DNA of 8,223 bases from Desulfobacteraceae bacterium. Its GTDB lineage: Bacteria > Desulfobacterota > DSM-4660 > Desulfatiglandales > B25-G16. The notes beneath the pieces were generated by a model that saw only the letters and a program-made list of their open reading frames with translations, was not told where the DNA came from and made no database searches. A program made the position numbers and the translations under genes. The stretch covers positions 1-8,223 of the forward strand of contig JAPVWE010000048.1 in the NCBI GenBank assembly GCA_028572035.1, read 5' to 3'. The stretch's first letter is position 1. Every line of letters starts with the position of its first letter. This document shows, one piece after another, positions 5,130 through 8,223 of this stretch.

Positions 5130-6407
5130 ATGGTTGTGCTCAAATATCCTTCCCATCACATCAAAAACATAGGTTTTATCTCCACAAGGATTGCCCGAAC
5201 AGATGGCGTTTCTCTTGAGATTCGGAAATGGGCAGATGTACTTGAAAGAAACAAATTTGATTGTTTTTATTTTGCCGGGAGTTCAGATAGGCCCCTGGAG
5301 AAATCTTTTCATGTGGAAGAGGCCCACTTTGAACATCCCTTGATTCAAGAAGTCAACAGCGCTTTATTTGGCAAAAGAACTCGAAAAAGAGAGACATCAG
5401 AGGCCATCCAAAAGATCAAGGAAAAATTAAAAGGAGCCCTGTATGATTTTGTTAAGAGATATGACATAAATCTAATTATTCCTGAAAATGCCCTGGCCAT
5501 ACCCATGAATGTCCCTCTTGGCCTTGCGATTACTGAATTTATTGCTGAGACAAGCATTCCAACCATTGGCCATCATCACGATTTCGCCTGGGAGAGGGCT
5601 CGCTTTCTGATAAACTCCTGCAGGGATTATCTTAGTATGGCCTTCCCTCCAAACCTCCCTTCCATCAGGCATGTGGTGATTAACTCTCTGGCTTCCGAGC
5701 AGTTGAGTTTCAGGAGAGGGATTTCAAATATGGTCATCCCTAACGTTTTGGATTTTGTGCTTGAGCCACCATCACTGGATGATTATTGCAACGATTTGCG
5801 GGAAAGGATTGGATTGCAAAAGGATGACCTCTTTATTTTACAACCAACAAGGGTCGTGCCCCGCAAATGGATTGAACGTTCTATTGAAATTGTGAGGAAT
5901 ATGAAACTGCCCAATCCAGCGCTGATTATCTCCCATGCAATGGCCGATGAAGGCGATGATTATAAGTTGCGGATTGATGAATATGGCCGGAATATGGGAG
6001 TGAAGATTGTACCTATCGATCATCTGATATCACCACAAAGGATTGTCAGTGAAAGAGGGGAAAAGCTTTACTCTATTCCAGATATTTACCAGAATGCCGA
6101 CTTAGTTACCTACCCCAGTGGATATGAGGGTTTTGGAAATGCCTTTCTGGAGGCAATCTATTACAAAAAACCTATAGTCGTGAATCGATACTCCATCTAT
6201 ATTGCAGACATAGAGCCAATCGGGTTTGATGCAATTGTTATGGATGGCTTTGTTTCTTCCAGGGTTATCACACGAATTGACAGGATACTAAAGGATAACG
6301 ATAGGTTGCAGGCTATGGTTGAGCAAAATTACCAGCTTGCCAAAAGATACTTTTCCTATGAGGTCTTAGAAGAAAAATTGATGCATGTAATCCGCACATT
6401 TGGATAG
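5130..6407 (+). CDS. GT4-family glycosyltransferase (first of two)
   Basis: A 425-residue cytoplasmic GT-B fold enzyme that would transfer a sugar from a nucleotide-sugar donor with retention of configuration. The N-terminal domain opens with IGFISTRIARTDGVSLE (residues 14-30), a phrase I associate with a distinct GT4 subgroup, and has HHHDF at 148-152. The donor domain starts near LQPTRVVPRK (238-247). It contains the GT4 Glu-x7-Glu motif in EGFGNAFLE (Glu333, Glu341) and ends in the usual C-terminal helix. I chose ATG 5130 rather than the in-frame ATG at 5052 for two reasons: the promoter lies between them, and the extra 26 residues lack family character. No SD site precedes 5130. The gene is 11 bases from the second glycosyltransferase and shares motifs with it (NAL..P.N.PL). 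Acceptor and donor are unknown; surface glycan or compatible-solute synthesis are both possible. Confidence 0.9.
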   Translation: MVVLKYPSHHIKNIGFISTRIARTDGVSLEIRKWADVLERNKFDCFYFAGSSDRPLEKSFHVEEAHFEHPLIQEVNSALFGKRTRKRETSEAIQKIKEKLKGALYDFVKRYDINLIIPENALAIPMNVPLGLAITEFIAETSIPTIGHHHDFAWERARFLINSCRDYLSMAFPPNLPSIRHVVINSLASEQLSFRRGISNMVIPNVLDFVLEPPSLDDYCNDLRERIGLQKDDLFILQPTRVVPRKWIERSIEIVRNMKLPNPALIISHAMADEGDDYKLRIDEYGRNMGVKIVPIDHLISPQRIVSERGEKLYSIPDIYQNADLVTYPSGYEGFGNAFLEAIYYKKPIVVNRYSIYIADIEPIGFDAIVMDGFVSSRVITRIDRILKDNDRLQAMVEQNYQLAKRYFSYEVLEEKLMHVIRTFG

Positions 6408-6418
6408 AAGGCCCTATT

Positions 6419-7651
6419 ATGAAGCAATTCAATATTGCCTTGCTTCACTATACCTGTCCTCCAGTAGTTGGTGGTGTCGAAGAGATCATCCGGCAACATG
6501 CCTCCCTTTTTAACCGCTATAACCATCATGTGAAAATATTTGCAGGCGATGGCGGACTATTTGCAGACAAATTTGATATAGAAATCAATCCATTGCTGAG
6601 CTCTCGTAACCCCAAAATCCTCCAGATCCACAAAAATCTAGTGGAAAGGTCTCGTGAATTGGAATCTTGTGTGGAAGAGATCTTTAACTACCTTGTCCGG
6701 GCTTTAGAGCACTTTGATGTCCTCATTGCCCACAATGCTCTTACCATGCCCTATAATCTTCCTCTAACCTTTGTCCTTCATAAGCTGGCGAATAAGGGAA
6801 ATGTAAAGGTGGTAAGCTGGAACCATGATTCTCCTTATTTCTACACCTCTCTTCCCGTTGATTTAAGAGGAGAGAGGTGGGATATCTTGAAAAAGTACAA
6901 CCCTAACATTTACTATATTACCATTTCTGAAGAAAGGAGAGGCCAATTTCAAAATCTGTATGGCCCAAAAAAGGGAATTGAAGTCATTCCAGATGGAATC
7001 GATCCCACTGCCTTCTTCAATCTGGATCCCAATACTATAAACATGATTAGGGAAAAGCACCTTCTCGAAGCCGATCTTCTGATGGTGCAACCCTGTAGAT
7101 TGCATCCACGGAAGAATATTGAGCTTTCCATCCGGGTGATAAAGGCCTTGCAGGATAAGGGTTTGCATGCCCGGCTGCTGCTGACAGGCGCATACGATCC
7201 CCATGAAAAAGATACCACTGAATATCATCATAAATTAAGGAAATTAAGCGAACAATTGCACGTTGAAAGAGACATTTTGATTGTAGCAGAGTATTTCTCT
7301 GAAGGCGGCAAAGATTTATCAGGGGAGACAATTTTAATGAGGGATTTTTACCTGATTGCCGATTTGTTATTCTTGCCCAGCCTTCAGGAAGGATTTGGTA
7401 TACCTCTCCTGGAAGCAGGCGTGTTTAAGCTCCCTATTGTCTGCTCTGATATTCCTCCTTTTAGGGAGGTTGGCAAAGAAAATGTCCAGTATTTCTCTTT
7501 AGAAGACTCTCCTGCTCAAATCGCAGACAAAATTCTCACCTTTATAACTAAACTCAACTCCCACAGGATGTTCCAGCATATTGTTCGAAATTACATGTGG
7601 GATAATATCTATCACAAGATGTTATTGCCGTTTCTGGAAAGGGTTATCTGA
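6419..7651 (+). CDS. GT4-family glycosyltransferase (second of two)
   Basis: A 410-residue GT-B fold glycosyltransferase, cytoplasmic, acting on a nucleotide-sugar donor. Visible parts are the glycine-rich N-terminal loop PPVVGGVEE (14-22), the acceptor-side motif SWNHDSPYF (133-141), the linker IPDGIDP (190-196), the donor-domain start CRLHPRKNIE (226-235), and the Glu-x7-Glu motif EGFGIPLLE (Glu324, Glu332) followed by SDIPPFREV. No residue expected of the family is missing. The ATG at 6419 has GAAGG (6407-6411) seven bases upstream, overlapping the last base of the preceding stop codon. That spacing indicates an operon and coupled translation. It is a diverged relative of its neighbour, so the two probably add successive sugars in one pathway. 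The sugar and acceptor cannot be read from sequence. Confidence 0.93.
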   Translation: MKQFNIALLHYTCPPVVGGVEEIIRQHASLFNRYNHHVKIFAGDGGLFADKFDIEINPLLSSRNPKILQIHKNLVERSRELESCVEEIFNYLVRALEHFDVLIAHNALTMPYNLPLTFVLHKLANKGNVKVVSWNHDSPYFYTSLPVDLRGERWDILKKYNPNIYYITISEERRGQFQNLYGPKKGIEVIPDGIDPTAFFNLDPNTINMIREKHLLEADLLMVQPCRLHPRKNIELSIRVIKALQDKGLHARLLLTGAYDPHEKDTTEYHHKLRKLSEQLHVERDILIVAEYFSEGGKDLSGETILMRDFYLIADLLFLPSLQEGFGIPLLEAGVFKLPIVCSDIPPFREVGKENVQYFSLEDSPAQIADKILTFITKLNSHRMFQHIVRNYMWDNIYHKMLLPFLERVI

Positions 7652-7766
7652 ACAATTTTTTGCCAGTCATTGCTGTTTGATTGCCGTTTTAACAATGGAG
7701 ACCTATACTCATAGCCAATCTTAAACCGTTCCTCATAGACCTACTCAAATCTCTAGAGCTCTAAAA

Positions 7767-7800
7767 GGGGATGCCCCAGACGGGGTCTCCCCCTCTCTTT
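7767..7800 (+). terminator. hairpin terminator after the glycosyltransferase operon
   Basis: GGGGA (7767-7771) pairs with TCCCC (7788-7792), and CCCC (7774-7777) pairs with GGGG (7782-7785) across an AGAC loop, with one mismatch and one G-T pair between. The plus-strand tail is CT-rich and ends in TTT only. On the minus strand four T residues follow the stem, so it could work both ways. A perfect 10-bp palindrome, TAGAGCTCTA, lies just upstream at 7754-7763. Confidence 0.65.
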
Positions 7801-7866
7801 AAACATTTTATTGCACTGCATATTGTAATGAAAAACGAAAACCTACCATATCTTGTGATTTTTTGC

Positions 7867-7893
7867 TTGACAATGCTATTTTTATCATATAAT
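7867..7893 (+). promoter_or_regulatory. promoter with consensus -35 and -10 hexamers, short spacer
   Basis: TTGACA (7867-7872) and TATAAT (7888-7893) both match the sigma-70 consensus at 6 of 6, but the spacer is only 15 bases, shorter than the usual 17. Transcription would start near 7900 and read into the short overlapping reading frames at the window's end. CTAAC (7900-7904) and GTTAG (7923-7927) form a small inverted repeat at the predicted start, a possible operator. Confidence 0.6.
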
Positions 7894-7967
7894 TGAGGTC
7901 TAACTTACATAAGTAGAATTACGTTAGGGTTTCCGGTCGTATATAGGGGGAAGGTTTGATCCAAGGA

Positions 7968-8033
7968 GTGATTCGGTTTTGGTTCGGGGATAGAGCGATA
8001 TACGAGGCATTTAAAAACCAACAAAGTGTCTAA
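7968..8033 (+). CDS. possible 21-residue ORF overlapping the next gene
   Basis: GTG at 7968 opens a 21-residue frame (begins MIRFWFGDRA) that ends at TAA 8031-8033. The frame is open back to 7947, so TTG at 7956 is another possible start. GGGGGAAGG (7946-7954) is the only purine-rich stretch before it, and its spacing fits neither start well. The end overlaps the GTG start at 8026 by eight bases (GTGTCTAA), a layout typical of coupled genes. It could instead be the first part of the downstream protein, split by a frameshift. I recognise no family. Confidence 0.3.
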   Translation: MIRFWFGDRAIYEAFKNQQSV

Positions 8034-8223
8034 AGAGGAATTAACGAATTTCAGCGTAGTAGAATTGAAGCTGGCTATTAAAAGAATCATTCGCTGTTAC
8101 ATGAATGATCTGGATAGAAAGCCAACCTTAAAAGAGATAGACTCCGTTTATAACAGTGCCATAATAGAGTTCTTGGAAGAGAAAACAAAATGGTTTCAGA
8201 AAGAAAAACACGGATCGAAAAAC
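8026..8223 (+). CDS. hypothetical protein, 3' end beyond the window
   Basis: Sixty-six codons are open from GTG 8026 to the window edge, reading MSKEELTNFSVVELKLAIKR and on. The composition is charged and helical, with many Lys, Glu, Leu and Ile and codon use like a real gene. The Leu/Ile pattern of VVELKLAIKRIIRCY suggests an amphipathic helix. I do not recognise the family. The start is uncertain: the frame is open back to 7972 with no ATG, GTG or TTG other than 8026, and GAGG (8004-8007) is too far upstream to be a normal SD. Start by coupling from the overlapping short ORF is the simplest reading. It may be the first gene of a new transcription unit driven by the promoter at 7867-7893. 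Confidence 0.55.
   Translation, partial: MSKEELTNFSVVELKLAIKRIIRCYMNDLDRKPTLKEIDSVYNSAIIEFLEEKTKWFQKEKHGSKN

Overview
The window reads as a stretch of chromosome from a motile, mid-GC Gram-negative bacterium. The Desulfobacterota (former Deltaproteobacteria) are my best guess. The signs are a large RND efflux permease, a flagellar sigma-28-type promoter, a GEMM-I (c-di-GMP) riboswitch, a CspA-type cold shock protein and short genomic repeats of the 'ccaccaag' kind. The taxonomic call is inference; the window has no rRNA or other marker gene.

Layout, left to right. (1) Positions 3-2405 hold the 3' three quarters of an inner-membrane RND transporter whose start lies outside the window. (2) Positions 2541-3509 hold a stand-alone nitrilase with the full Glu-Lys-Cys triad and a strong Shine-Dalgarno (SD) site. 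(3) Positions 3510-3680 are non-coding and carry short repeats. (4) Positions 3681-4308 form the most interesting unit: a near-consensus sigma-28 (FliA) promoter, a c-di-GMP-I riboswitch, an intrinsic terminator, then a 126-residue protein whose C-terminal part resembles the C-terminal helix of flagellin, possibly in two copies. (5) A cspA-like gene lies on the minus strand (4452-4652) with its own promoter, long leader and terminator. (6) Positions 4808-5093 are non-coding with a tandem 13-mer and a GC-rich perfect hairpin. (7) Two adjacent, related GT4 glycosyltransferases (5130-7651) form an operon. Its well-matched promoter ends so close to the first ATG that the mRNA should be leaderless. 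It is followed by a GC-rich hairpin. (8) At the right edge a consensus-hexamer promoter leads into a short ORF that overlaps a second, unidentified coding region running off the window.

The sigma-28/riboswitch/flagellin-C-like unit is the likeliest novel system. It is a late-flagellar-class transcript gated by c-di-GMP. A sequence in the aptamer (AGCGGG) can pair with the 5' arm of the terminator, which suggests an OFF switch: high c-di-GMP leaves the terminator free to form and stops expression. The two glycosyltransferases probably build one glycan or glycosylated solute together. The other genes look like unrelated neighbours.
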